DNA from: Linum tenue
Lineage: Eukaryota > Streptophyta > Magnoliopsida > Malpighiales > Linaceae
Assembly (NCBI GenBank): GCA_946122785.1
Contig: CAMGYJ010000005.1
Span: forward strand, 61,392,200 to 61,456,199
Length of the DNA: 64,000 nt
Direction of reading: 5' to 3'
Position 1 is the stretch's first letter. Every line of letters starts with the position of its first letter. Below are positions 45,770 to 59,280 of the stretch, piece after piece. The translations under genes were made by a program, and so were the position numbers. The notes under the pieces are model-generated. The model saw only the letters and a program-made list of their open reading frames with translations, did not search any database and had not been told where the DNA came from.

Positions 45770-46930
45770 TTTTTGATAACGGTGATGATTGCATTGAAAC
45801 TAAAAAGTCAAAACGTCAAAAACGGAACTGTACAATACAAAAGGAAAATGAAAAAACCGAAAGGCAACCAGTTCACAAGCAATGAACTAGCTCCAAAGAG
45901 AGAGGGAGGGGGTGCTGCTAGATGGACCGAGCCATCCCTGCAGCGGACAGGACTTAACTGAAACCTGCAAAGAGAAGAAACAAGCACTAGTTCTCCAACA
46001 AGAAAGCAAGGCAAGCAACCGAGAAAAGGAAAGGAAAGGCTACAATCAAAGGAACTCAAAGGACACCAGACACCATCACCAACATCCAACCGAAGCTCAA
46101 GGGCACCATCACCAGCAGCCAGCCGAAACAGGACAGCAAAGTCCTAGCAACATGAGCATATCTCACTCATTGGCGGATCAGACGCAAGAAGGAGACTCGC
46201 CTGTGAACCACATCATTCTTATTTACCTTTCCATGAGCCAATATCCATTCAAATGCGTTACGAGCAATGATACAAGCCACCTCCTTCGCTTCAAGGTAGC
46301 TTTGCCGAAATAAGCGCTGATTACGTTCTTTCCACACGTTCCAGCACACAGCATGAAGGAGGCCGTAAAGAAACCATCCATCAAAGTTAGTTGGCTTAGC
46401 CATGGGCCAGCTCCTAATGGTGTCTATTATATCTCCAGAAAGAACCACACACAACCTCTGCACACGATGCAACCTCCTCCAAATCTCCTTGGTGAAAGCG
46501 CACTCCATTAAAAGATGGTCAATGGTTTCCTCTTGACAATAGCACAAATTCGAACCTATTAGCCAACTTCCAACCCCTTCTTTTGAGGCTGTCCAAGGTG
46601 AGGATGCTTTTGTGAAACACTAGCCATAGAAAACCACACCCTTTGGGAGGAACAACTTCTTTCCAAACAGTTGCAATGGGGAAATCACCAATACCCTGAA
46701 AACGTCTTTCGGCCAAGCACCTGTAAAAAGAATTCACAAAAAACGACGAGTCTGGGTTTGGTGCCCACACGACTCTGCTAGGCCCAGACCCCATCATAGA
46801 GGTATCAATGGAATTAAGGAAATCGAAAAGAGCAGCCCTCTCCCTCTCAGCCCCACCCCGTAAGACCCACTGAAAATGTAAATTCCAACTCACATTCTCA
46901 CCTGAAAAATTGGCAATGTCGGAGTATGAA
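45770..46930 (-). pseudogene. 5'-truncated LINE, 3' part (zf-RVT region)
   Basis: Flanked by a 12-bp duplication AACATGAAGATT (45758-45769 and 46931-46942), with the poly(A) tail seen as T's right after the left copy, so the LINE is on the minus strand. It encodes the reverse-transcriptase zinc-binding region: WAPNPDSSFFVNSFYRC, WKEVVPPKGCGFLWLVFHKSI and, in the next frame, CYCQEETIDHLLMECAFTKEIW followed by WNVWKERNQRLF. RT and endonuclease are absent. Confidence 0.88.
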
Positions 46931-47107
46931 AACATGAAGATTAATACGACACGAGTACGAGTATGAACACCACGATTCAAATTTTGTCCAAGCCGGGGGC
47001 ACAACAAGAAAATCGGCAGACCGTGACAGAAAGGTGTTTGTGTCGTCCGGCCCAAGTAGGACGTCGACCCAACACCTAGGCGCAGTTCCATACCTAGCCC
47101 CCATAGT

Positions 47108-48029
47108 TGTCTACCTCCACCATCTTTGATCCTCTTCAATATTTGATACAGTCGACTCTAATTATGTACAAATTATTCTACTCAATGAGGTTGTCGACTA
47201 TTCATAGGACTAATTAGTAGAATAGATGCAATTATAGGTTAGGGTGGGTATGTGGGTGGGTAATACGCAGTTTGACGTCGACTCATCGCAAATAACCCAA
47301 ACCATAGTGATTGATATGGGTGTATTATGGATAACTAAATCTCCTACTCGCACTTAATAAGCGGGTGGGTGGTCGGAGGGTTAAGGGTCACCTGAAATAA
47401 CCCGCACCCATCTTTAGATGGAAAATAGTTGTTTCTTATGTATACTAACGAATAGTCATCATATTTCTTAACTGGCACTACACACCATTGACTTTTAGAG
47501 CGGAAAATAAATAATATTTTTTTGGCTACTAGCCTACTACTATTGGCCACTATTTGTCTTGTGGTGATACTACTAGTATTGAACCTGGAGGTTTTATGTT
47601 CGAATCCTTTAAATAACACCTAACAACAAAAAAGTAAAGCTATATCACCCTTATAAAAAATTAATTATAAATTATTAGTTGTATCTGAGTTCGCAAAAAA
47701 AAAAAAAAAAAAAGAAGAGTGAACTTTCTCTATATAATTGGTTGATGAAGTAATGAAATATTTGATACATGTACGAGACACCTCCATAGGAGATAAATTG
47801 GCGGGGAGGTGTCTAAATTGATGTAGTCTTACTAATTTGCGAGAAATTTAATATAAATGCTTGTCAACTTGACTAATTATCAGTTTAAGAATTGTGTTTG
47901 TGGGTTAACACACAATCCAACCGCAATCATCCACCCCCAACTCAAAGTAGTGTATGAGTGGATTGCGGGTCATAATTGTACTAACTAGTTAGTAAACGGG
48001 TGGGTTAGTTTAAGACCCAAACGGGCTGA
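47108..48029. other. interval with GGGTGGGTT-type repeat fragments
   Basis: Words such as GCGGGTGGGTGG and ACCCGCACCC appear at 47220-47400 and again at about 47890-48020, suggestive of one dispersed repeat broken by an insertion. A poly(A) run lies at 47694-47713. No gene. Confidence 0.3.
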
Positions 48030-49219
48030 GATCAGGTGACTAAGGGGGTTCCCTTAGTCACACGGCTAAGTGAATCTCAACCACTCAACCTCATTAAAAT
48101 CTAAGGGCTCCTATTAATCCAATTTAATGAAGGGCACTGTAGTAATTGCATGTTTATTTTTTACTTTTAATTATAAAATAAATAAAAAAATAATTCAGCC
48201 GTCCTGTCTCCGTTTTTTGGTCCCGTCCTTTGCGCCGCCTCCGTCCAATTTCCAGACAAGGAATTCTTGGGCAGGAGAATTCTTCTCCCCTCACCAGCCA
48301 TTATTCCAGGGGAATTCCCCTAGAGAGAGAGAGATTGTTATTCTTTTGCTGGAGAGAGAGAGTTGTTTTGTACTGTTAGTATGCTTTGTACTGTTTGTCG
48401 GTTTATTTTGTAATGTTTGTACGCTTTGTTATTTTGTAATGTTTGTTGGTTTTTTTTTGTAATGTTTGTAAACTTTGTTATTTTTTTGTACCATGTTTAT
48501 CATTTTTGTCAACCATGTTTGTAATGTTTTTTATGTCTAAAAAACAACCTGGTTGACTTTTGGATGGACCTCCTCTATATAGGGATGGAGCCTCCAAAGT
48601 CAACCCGGGTGTTTTTTCCGGTTCGTATGGATTGTCGGTCTAGTTTGTCATTTTTGTCCACCATGTTCGTAATGTTTGTATGTCTAAAAAACACCCGGGC
48701 TGACTTTGGGAAGGAGCCCCTCTATATAGGGATGGAGCCTCCAAAGTCAACCCTGGTGTTTTTTCCCGTTCGTATGGATTGTCGGTCTAGTTTGTCATTT
48801 TTGTCCACCATGTTCGTACTGTTTGTATGTCTAAAAAACACCCGGGTTGACTTTGGGAAGGAGCCCCTCTATATAGGGATGGAGCCTCCAAAGTCAACCC
48901 GGTTGTTTTTTCTTTTTGTATGGTTTGTATTGTTTGTCGGTCTAGTTTGTATTGTTTGTACAGTTCATACGTTTGTAATGTTTATAAATCTGTTTGTATG
49001 TTTTGTCGCTCTAGTTTGTACTGTTCGTATGTTTGTCTGGTTTGTACTGATTGTAAATCCGGTTTGTATACTTCGTAATTTTCCATAATACCCAAACTAT
49101 CCCTGTCATTAATTAAATAGCCCTTCCCACTTTTTAACCATTGGATTGAAGTGTCCAGATCTAAGGGCTGGGAGGGGCTTAGTCAAGTGACTAAGCACCC
49201 CCCCTTAGTCACTGGATCC
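48030..49219. mobile_element. TIR element containing 147-bp hairpin repeats
   Basis: Left end ATCAGGTGACTAAGGGGG and right end, read inward, GGATCCAGTGACTAAGGGGG form inverted termini; further inward both sides carry ATCTAAGGGCT and an ATT(A/G)AT(C)CAAT-like block in inverted order. The flanking sequence on both sides is (A)CCCAAAC/GGGTGGG type. The interior has no transposase but a TTTGTA-rich region with three 147-bp repeats. Target duplication unclear, so superfamily is open. Confidence 0.5.
48550..48915. repeat. three 147-bp repeats, each with a hairpin
   Basis: CTCTATATAGGGATGGAG starts at 48573, 48720 and 48867, exactly 147 bp apart. In each unit GGTTGACTTTGG and its complement CCAAAGTCAACC flank this word, forming an approximately 20-bp stem. 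147 is divisible by three, which is why a 174-codon open frame (48564-49088) runs across; I regard that frame as a by-product. Confidence 0.85.
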
Positions 49220-49264
49220 GCTCTCGACCCAAACCCACCCAACCTACTTCTTGCCCATCATTAA

Positions 49265-49690
49265 GGGGTCGTTTGGAAGTTGCGATTGTTAGTGTTGTAT
49301 TTGTTAAATACATGCATTGTCCACAATACAACGTTTGGAAGTGTCAAGTTGCAAAACAATGAATGTATTGTTTTGTGTGGGTCCCACCAACAATCAACAA
49401 AAATGAGGGATTGTACAATCTCAACTAAAAGTTGAGAATGTTGGTTTAATAATTGAGCACATCTACTTTTTCAAATTATGTTCATAGTTCTTTTTGTTTT
49501 ATATTAAAAGTGGAGGACAAATATGACATTTTCTTATAAAGTAACTTTATAACAATCAATTCATAAATTATAATCTCAACAACCAAACAATGTAATTTCA
49601 AAATGCATCTATTGTATCAATGCATGCATTTATATCATAGTGATTTATAACAATACAGCGATTTAACATACGCAACTTCCAAACGACCCC
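49265..49690. mobile_element. PIF/Harbinger-type (Tourist-like) MITE
   Basis: Inverted ends GGGGTCGTTTGGAAGTTGCG match over 20 bp except for details near position 20; the target duplication is TAA (49262-49264 and 49691-49693). 426 bp, no coding. TAA/TTA duplications and G-rich ends are typical of Harbinger MITEs. Confidence 0.75.
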
Positions 49691-50063
49691 TAAGTATAAG
49701 CACTAATATTCGAGAAAATACCCCTACTTCAATAGTATAGGACATGGTTCATAACAAAGGGTTATGCATCCTTCCATAATTGATCTGGGCCCTTAGATTT
49801 TAGTGGGGTAAAAAAAAGTCCAGTTTCAAGGGGTGAAAATAAATGTTTTTTCCTTAATTTTTCTAGTTTTTTTAATAGGCTCAATCTTTTTCGTTCTAAT
49901 TTGCATTTCACTTTTTTTCCACAAATCGAACGAGTACGTTGTGATCTACGAAATGATATCCATTTTCAATATATTCCGAGAAAAGAAAATCTCATACCAC
50001 TCGTTAGCACTTGGCACTACCTTCGTATTTTACTCGAATTTTGAATTTTTTTACACATATTAA

Positions 50064-50345
50064 GGGGTCACCCCGGAGTTGCGATTGTAGGTGTTGTAAT
50101 TATTGAATACATGCATGGTTCACAATACAACGTTTGGAAGTATCAAGTTGCAAAACAATCCATGTATTGTTTCGTGTGGGTCCGATCTACAATCAACAAA
50201 AATGAGGGATGAGGGATTGTATAAAAGTTGAGATTGTTGGTTTGAGAGTTAGGTCCCCATTTCTCTTTCCATTAATATCCATAGTTATTTTTGTTTTATA
50301 TTAAAAAGTGAGGGCAAATTTGACAATTCTTTGTAAACTATGTTA
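50064..50345. mobile_element. second, truncated copy of the Tourist-like MITE
   Basis: Begins TTAAGGGGTCACCCCGGAGTTGCG and follows the left two thirds of 49265-49690 (ATTGAATACATGCATG, CACAATACAACGTTTGGAAG, AATCAACAAAAATGAGGGA). The right terminus is missing. Confidence 0.7.
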
Positions 50346-50750
50346 TGTTCATACCAACATGATACACTTGCGTACTGTGTGGTATGATTTCATGTAGTAC
50401 CATACGTACCACCATGGTATAGACTCGTGTTAAATGTCTCAATTTTTTTTTCAAAAATATATCAAAGTGAATATAATTTTAAAGAGCACAATTTATTTGA
50501 TTTTTCTATGAAAAATATTTTAAATTACGACTTAAAACAATAAAGAGATAGCCCTTTAGAATTTATAGAAAAAATTAGAAACCTTTCATAAATAAATTAT
50601 GCATAATAATTACCATAATATTAGTGACGTTATCCATTGCAGCACAATCCATTGATAATGTAGACGAAAACATATATTTCCTATCACCTCGTATAAGCCT
50701 GGGAAGATGGTAAACCTTTTAACTTTGAGTTCATATTTTTGAATTTTTAA

Positions 50751-52078
<1,328 letters not shown>

Positions 52079-52393
52079 TGTTTGTGATGTGACACTAAAA
52101 AATATTGCACATCACAACTCATTTCTTTTTTCATTTTTACTTTCTTTTATTACAACTATACATCACAATCTATTTTTTATATTTCTTTTTCTTTTTATCC
52201 AAACTCATGGAAGAAGAATTTTGAGTCGGAAGCAAGTGTAAGCGCTTTTATAATTGACATGTTGGGTCAGGTGTTAAATTTGTTAAAAACGCTATCCGCT
52301 TTCCATCCGACCCCACCTAGAAAGAAAAACAATCTAACTGGTTAAAGCGGGTTGAATCTAAAGTTGACGAATTTTGGTTCAGGAGCGAGTTTT

Positions 52394-53134
52394 TTTCTTC
52401 TTCCGGTAATTAGAAGTTCTCATTAAAGCTCACTCTTTGCTAGAATGCAAAAGAGGTGAAAAATACACAAGGCAAAAAAACCCACAGTCTTCCTGAAAAA
52501 CACAGCAGGAAGGAAAATACATGAAGATCCTATAAGCTATTCCAAGTCGGCTATAACTAGGACTCTTCATGACCTCAAGACCAAAATCAGCGTGCCCATA
52601 ACCAAACATTTTTCTCTCATCATGAGCAATTCTGCCAGTTCTTCATGAGTCCTAGGACTCTCTCCAAAGCAGCGTCGATAACCCTCTTTGCATGTCCAAC
52701 AAATACTCCACCACCACAAAGCACAAGCTATCAACGAATATCCTCCTCCCTGGAAAGCTTTTCCACACATAAATTCCAGCATCTCATTCCAGCGAGGTTG
52801 CAAAGAAATAGGTGATCTCATAAGAGCATAAACAAATGAGTGTGGATAGTCACATTCACAGAACAAATGTTGCCTTGTCTCATCCATTTTGTGACACATA
52901 ACACAGTCAGCAACAACAGTAACACCCCAAGCTTTAATCTTGTCTCTCGTCTTAATTCGATCCAGGATGATCATCCATGTAATGAACCGATTTCTTGGCA
53001 ATACAAATTTACCCCAAAGAATCCTCCACCAACAAACCTCAGGGCACTTGATTATGATAGTTTCCCATATGGTTGAAACAGAAAACTTCAGTAATTGACG
53101 CCATATCCAAGATCCTGTGGTCGTAGGTCTGAGT
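52394..53134 (-). pseudogene. 5'-truncated LINE, zf-RVT region
   Basis: Flanked by a 16-bp duplication TTCAGGAGCGAGTTTT (52378-52393 and 53135-53150). The minus strand reads TIWETIIIKCPEVCWWRILW, then LPRNRFITWMIILDRIKTRD, CVMCHKMDETRQHLFCECDY and WWWSICWTCKEGYRRCF: the RT zinc-binding domain of a plant LINE, different from the one at 45770. Upstream domains are missing. Confidence 0.85.
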
Positions 53135-53268
53135 TTCAGGAGCGAGTTTTAGCCGCTTTTGTAATTGTCAGGTTGAGTCGGGTGTGGATTTTGTAATAGC
53201 CGCACCGAAAACACAAAATTATCGATCTTCTCAAAGCGGGTTGAATTCGATGTTGATTTCTTTTCTTT

Positions 53269-53305
53269 TCTTTTCTTTTATTATTATTATTATTATTATT
53301 ATTAT
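53269..53305. repeat. (TTA)n microsatellite
   Basis: About ten consecutive TTA units at 53278-53305, preceded by TTTTC repeats, inside one copy of the degenerate tandem array. Confidence 0.85.
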
Positions 53306-55060
53306 GCATCACAATCCATATTATTTTATTTGTTTAAACCATTCTCATGGGTATCCAATCCAATTCGACCCGGTCAAAGAGAGTTGAACCCGATATTGAT
53401 GAGTTTTGAGTTGGGAGCAGGTTTCATTGCTTTTATAATTGATGGATTGGGTGTGGATTTTATTAAAAGCTTGGTATGGTTTCCATCCAAATCCCACCTA
53501 AAAAACAAAATAATCGACCCAATCAAAGTGGATTCAATCTGGTGTTGACGAGTTTTGGTTGAGGAGCAAGTTTTACCTACTTTTGTAATTAACATGTTGG
53601 GTCAGATGTGGATTCTATTAAAAACTCGGTCGGGTTTTCATCTGACCCGCACGTAGAACACAAAAAAATCGGCTCTATCAAAGCAGGTTGAATTCGGTGT
53701 TGACGAATTTCGGTTCGGGAGCGAGTGGAACCTGGTGCCAATGAATTTTTGGTCGGGAGAGAGTCCAACCCGCTTTTCTAAATCACGGGTTGTGTCAGGT
53801 GTGGATTTTCTTAAACACTCGACCCACTTTACATCTGAACCGCACCTATAAAATGAAACAATTGATATAGTTAAAGAGGTTGATCTTGGTATTGACGAGT
53901 TTATAGTCGGGACTGAGTTTTACTTGCATTTGTGATTGACTAGTCAGGTTGGGTATGGATTTTGTAAAAACTCGGCATGCTTTCCATCTGACCCGCAAAA
54001 AAAAAAAAAAAAACATAATGTCATTTCATGGACGAGTTTCCAACCTAATTCGACACTGTTAGAGTGGGTTTAATATGATGGTGATAAGTTTTGGCTCGAG
54101 AGTGAGTTATATCTGCTTTTGTAATTTGCAGGTTGGGTCTGGTGTGAATTTTATTTAAGCTCGATTCACTTTACATCTAACTCGCACAAAAGAAAAACAA
54201 AACATTGTCTAATTTCCAGTATAACTTACTCTCTTCACCTTTTGAAAGCACATTTCTATTAAGAGATGATGAAATAGATGGTTTTTGGAAGAAAAAAAAC
54301 ATTTATATTCACTTTTTTGTTTTAATTTTCTTTTTTATTTTATTGGCAGGTTGGTTATCCAATCTAATTCACCTCGGTCAAAGTGAGTTGAATCCAATGT
54401 TGACAAAGTTTGAGTTTAGAGTAAGTTTAAGCACTTAATAGAATGGCTGGGTCGGTTGTGGATTTTGTTTAAAAAATGGGTCCGCTTTCCATCCGATCCG
54501 CACCTAAAAAATAAAACAATCCACCCTGTTAAAGCGGGTTATATCCGGTGATGAATTTTGGTTCGTGAGCACGTGGAACCTGGTGTTGATGAGTTTTTGC
54601 TAGGGAGCGAGTTTTAACCGCTTTTCTAATTGACGAGTCAGGTTGGGTACGGATTTTGTTCAAAACTCGGCTTGCTTTCCATCTAAGACACACCTAAAAA
54701 TGAAACAATCGGCCCAATCAAAGTGGGTAGAACCTAGTATTGACGAGTTTAAGGTCAAATTTGAGTTTTACCCGCTTTTATGATGGCGAAATGGGTTGAA
54801 TGTGGATTTAGTTAAAATGGGCCCCTTTTCATCTAACTCGCACCCAAAAAACAAAATAATGTCACTTTATGGACGAGTCTCCTAATTCGACACGGTTTAG
54901 AGTGGGTTGGATAGGCTATAAACGAGTTTTGGGATCAGAAGCGAGTTATATTTGATTTTGTGATTGGCGAGTTGGATCGAATATGAATTTTGTTAAAACT
55001 CGGTCCGCCTTCTATTCGACCCGCAACAAAAAACAACACAATGTCGAATTTATAGTATAG

Positions 55061-56760
55061 CATAATCTCTTCAGCTTTTATAAATACATATCTATTGTGA
55101 GATTAGCATCTTGCCCGACCCGTTGGTCGGGTTTGATTATTCGATTAAGGATTAACTTGATCCATTTATTCCTTTTCAATCTTTGATTATGTAAAATTCG
55201 TAAAAGTGAAACTTTAATTGTATCGTTGGATAAGTTTTTCATTCAAATAATAGTGGAAGCATTATAGGGAGACAAAGCAAGCAACAAAGATAAAAATAAC
55301 TCTGCAAAAGTCCAACAACGTAAATGAAACCCTTAATAAAGCATAAAGCGTGACCAAGAAATAACAATGTAACATATTTTTTAGAAAGGCCGGGGAGGTG
55401 TCATCATTAAGGTTAACATTACCATGACGCAAAACATGGTTCCTTTTCATGAGAGAAGGTTAGAGAATTCGACGGTGTAGACATCACTATTTTTTTTAAG
55501 GGGTGTAGACATCACTATTGATTGATTGAGTTGATGAGTTTTCCATATTTAAGGTTGCATCCATGTGTTGAAACTAATTATTTAATAAAGACAAAATAGT
55601 TTTTAGTTAGAGAGAAAATGCTTGTTAGGGTGAAAGATTTTAAATGGTGAAATTTACCTATTATGCTCATCGAGTATCCTGTTTGCTCGAGTATTTCTCA
55701 TTGTTGAGATTAACTCTAAACCTGTATAAGTTAATAAGTAGTGCTAAGAAAAATTTTAACTTCACTTCATGCGTTGTTAAACCATAAGTAATTTTATGTC
55801 GAGTAGACTTTAAATGAAGATAAATAGAATCTAAGTTATTTAAACAATTAATAGATTTAGTTCGACTCAGGTAGTATGCGATTTTGGTTTTCTTTTATCT
55901 TTATAAATTGGAGCTTTGTCAGCACATATAAGTGACAAATGTCTATATTTAACACATAAAAATGTTAGCATTAAAGCTGTTAAGGGATACATTTGTTGCA
56001 CTTGATAAACATAGCTAGCAAAATTCAATTTAGTACTCGGTTAGCACCCATTTGCCTTCTTAAGACTCACAGTTCATTATTATTGTATGTTTAATATACA
56101 TATTTGTTGGATACATATTCGTTATTATTTTACAATTTGTTTGATTATTGATGCATAAAACGCGTATTGAATGTTTAATATACATATTTGAAGGAATTGA
56201 ATTGATCACTCAATGATATTTCATACTACTGTTCACTTTTGAATTTTTTAATTTACGACATTTATAATTGTTATCGACCTATTTATTTTTCCTATTGGTT
56301 CGTCATGGCATATCTTATCATACAAAGGGGAGAAATAATTACTCATAAAATTTTAGGAAGAAATGAAAAAATACTGAAGAAATAAGGGAATAAAAAGAAA
56401 GATGAATTGACAAAAGTGGCTCCGCAACAAAAAAAATCATAAATGTGGAAATGTAATAAAACGGTCATAAATGTATTCCAAATTTCCAATATAATTTCAT
56501 TTGTTTCCCAAAAAAAAGTATCACGTTATGTAACCAACCCTTTTATTGATCCCTCACCGAACCTAACCCACCCCAACCCACTAACTCGGTGGGTCCGATC
56601 AGAGATACAAATAATCCCAACCTTTTTTTATCTTTTCCTTTATTTGGATAGTGTTACTCCACTCTTAGATGAACGTACAAAACCTCTCCTCTACCGAATC
56701 CACGAATTTGCATGGTCTTCCCACCTACTTCTCATTGCCCTTCTCTAGCCAGCAAAGATG
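55061..56760. other. AT-rich interval without recognised gene
   Basis: No domain in any frame; only short open frames. The direct repeat GGTGTAGACATCACTAT occurs twice near 55475-55520, possibly a small duplication. Confidence 0.3.
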
Positions 56761-56768
56761 TCTAACTA

Positions 56769-58060
56769 CTAATAGGAAACTCTACCTACGAATCGATTTG
56801 CTCAATTTTTGTTAGGTTCCGCCAACTGTTTTCGTTGTCGGGTGAATCAACCTACATCCTCGTATTCGCTCAATTTTCCTTTTGTTGTTTTGTGCAAGAA
56901 TCGTTATTTGTTTAGGAGAAAAGGAGATCAGAAAAACAACAGAAGAAATATCTTTGTATTGATTTTGGACCAAATTCTTCTTGCATCTATTTTATATGCA
57001 TAATTTTATAATTTTATCCTATACATAACAAACTTGTAAAAGAAATCTCTCACACATCAACCGACCAAATTCTTCTTGCATCTATTTTATATGCATAATT
57101 TTATAAATTTATCCTATACATAACAAACTTGTAAAATAAATCTCTCACACAATCACCCAATCCCTTCTTCCTTGTGCTCTTTATCTCACTATCTCAGTTC
57201 CCCTCTCCTCAATCCTTCTCCCTTTTCTCTACAGCCCTTTGCCTCTTTTCTTGCATCTATTAAGGACTTTTTCTTTAGTCTTTTCCAATTCAAATCTATA
57301 GGTGGATGGTGGTGGTTTAGTTTCACTGAGCCCAACTTTTTGGCCCAACTATATATTGATTATATACCCATTTGAACTTTTACGGTAAAAAACTAATAGG
57401 AAACTATACCCATTTGAACTTTTTGGCCCAACTAATAGGAAACTCTACCTACGAATCGATTTGCTCAATTTTTGTTAGGTTCCGTCAACTGTTTTCGTTG
57501 TCGGGTGAATCAACCTACATCCTCGTATTCGCTCAATTTTCCTTTTGTTGTTTTGTGCAAGAATCGTTATTTGTTTAGGAGAAAAGGAGATCAGAAAAAC
57601 AACAGAAGAAATATCTTTGTATTGATTTTGGACCAAATTCTTCTTGCATCTATTTTATATGCATAATTTTATAAATTTATCCTATACATAACAAACTTGT
57701 AAAAGAAATCTCTCACACATCAACCGACCAAATTCTTCTTGCATCTATTTTATATGCATAATTTTATAAATTTATCCTATACATAACAAACTTGTAAAAT
57801 AAATCTCTCACACATTCACCCAATCCCTTCTTCCTTGTGCTCTTTATCTCACTATCTCAGTTCCCCTCTCCTCAATCCTTCTCCCTTTTCTCTACAGCCC
57901 TCTGCCTCTTTTCTTGCATCTATTAAGGATTTTTTCTTTAGTCTTTTCCAATTCAAATCTATAGGTGGATGGTGGTGGTTTAGTTTCACTGAGCCCAACT
58001 TTTTGGCCCAACTATATATTGATTATATCCCCATTTGAACTTTTACGGTAAAAAACTAAC
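56769..58060. repeat. 663-bp tandem duplication with nested 95-bp duplication
   Basis: Copy 1 (about 56769-57400) and copy 2 (about 57432-58060) are offset by 663 bp and almost identical. Within each copy a 95-bp segment starting ACCAAATTCTTCTTGC is itself doubled (for example 56969 and 57064). Pyrimidine-rich tracts and small open frames repeat in both; no recognised domain. The 3' margin is followed by further short ACTTTTTGGCCCA repeats (58080-58125). Confidence 0.85.
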
Positions 58061-58249
58061 TGATGGTAAATAACTTTTACGGTAAAAAACTTTTTGGCCC
58101 AACTTTTTGGCCCAACTTTTTATATCCCCATTTGAACTTACCCCAGCCAAACACCGACCAACATCATATATTAACGGTTTTCGGTTAGCCAGTAACCGAC
58201 CAGTTTAAGTTATATTCGACAGTTACCCTCTGATAAAACCTAAATTGGT

Positions 58250-59280
58250 GTTTTTTGCCCTTCATATTTGAGGTTCGTTTCGTGCCAATTCATGTGCATA
58301 ATTGCTTAAACATCGTCAATTGCATCCTTATTTCGTTCCTACTTGAATTCGATATGATTTTAGGGTGTGTTAGACAATAATTGCGAATTAGGTACAAAAC
58401 AGGGTAACAAGTGTAGCAAGGGGACAGAAGACTAAAGAACGTGGCCTAGAAAAGAAGATCACGGCCGCGATCATGGATCGCAAAGTCAAGTTGAAGATCC
58501 CACCCTGGAAGCCCAAGGCTGCGACCACGAATTGGCGGGCTCAGGGCGCGAACTTCGCGCAGAAAGAGCCAAGGAGAAACAGAAAGTTTCCCGAGTCGAA
58601 TCACGACCACAATGTTTTTTGACCGCGAGGAAGATCGCGCGCGCTACGACTGCGTTTCAATATCGTAGCCTCGCCATTGAAGATACCGCCTGTGATCTCT
58701 GCCCTAACGACCGCGAACTTCTCCGTCCTCTGATTCTCTATAAATGGATGACCCATTTCCCCCTTCTAAGAGATTGGATTTTGAGAAAAGAATTTATGGT
58801 TTTAGAGAGAGAGAAGAGAGAGAAGTTGAAGGAAGCAGAAAAGGAGAAGAAGGAGAAGGAGCTAAAAGGGAGGAGGCATCTTGCTCAACATCAAGTCATC
58901 TTCCACCTCTTATATGTATATTATTCCCTCCTTTATGGAGTAGTCCTCTAAGATACTAGGAGTTCTAACCCCGAAACCGTAATTTTTTAGGGTTTACTAT
59001 GTATGTATGTATGTATGTATGTATGAATATTCTAGGGTTTGGACGAATGAATGTGTTTATCTAGTTGATTCTATTGCTATTCTATCCTTAATTGTGTTTG
59101 GTAAGTCGTCCTAATCTTCTCTATTAGCCTACTTTATGCTTCTACGCTCTGTATGAAGTTTTAGAGTTAGACGGGTATGCACCTTCAAGTAAATTGAGGT
59201 AGTTGTATGAATAGGGATCTATGGTGGTCGAGGCGACCAAACCCCTAGCATAGGTAGTGATGAGCCCAATGTCAGGTCTT
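58250..59280 (+). mobile_element. probable gypsy LTR fragment
   Basis: Layout resembles the Athila-like LTRs nearby: an AT-rich left part, then a CG-rich block with palindromic words (GATCACGGCCGCGATC at about 58460, GCGCGAACTTCGCGC at about 58548), a TATA-like CTATAAATGG (58738), and a leader with TTATGGAGTAG and a CTAGGGTTT word. A (TATG) microsatellite of about six units lies at 59000-59023. No pair, PBS or target duplication found. Confidence 0.4.

Larger units (their letters stand above)
39826..47107. repeat. split copy of the 4254-4975 repeat (nesting host)
   Basis: Three separated blocks (about 39826-40066, 45578-45757, 46943-47107) line up in order with the repeat at 4254-4975: the ACGGACACAAAATATATGGG block, the T/C-rich block (TTTCTCAAATATTCTCAATTA) and the CACGATTCAAA block. 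The two gaps are exactly filled by a copia element and a LINE, each with its own target duplication. Confidence 0.65.
52205..55060. repeat. degenerate tandem array, about 150-170 bp period
   Basis: Recurring words in fixed order: AAAGCGGGTTGAA, GTTGACGAGTTTTGG, GGGAGCGAGTTTTACC, CGCTTTTGTAATTGACGGG, GGTGTGGATTTTGTTAAAA, ACTCGGTCCGCTTTCCATC, CGACCCGCACCTAAAAAACA. Around ten to twelve strongly diverged copies are visible. A LINE splits the array at 52394-53134. The class is unknown; no coding. Confidence 0.65.

Noticed and set aside
48564..49088. 174-codon open frame with three 49-residue repeats
   Set aside because: It follows from a 147-bp non-coding repeat whose length is a multiple of three; the residues show no domain and the DNA forms hairpins.
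53281..53305. (TTA)n and other simple repeats as regulatory signals
   Set aside because: Ordinary microsatellites with nothing nearby to regulate.
58532..58951. 139-codon charged frame
   Set aside because: Glu/Lys-rich low complexity in what looks like an LTR leader; no known domain.
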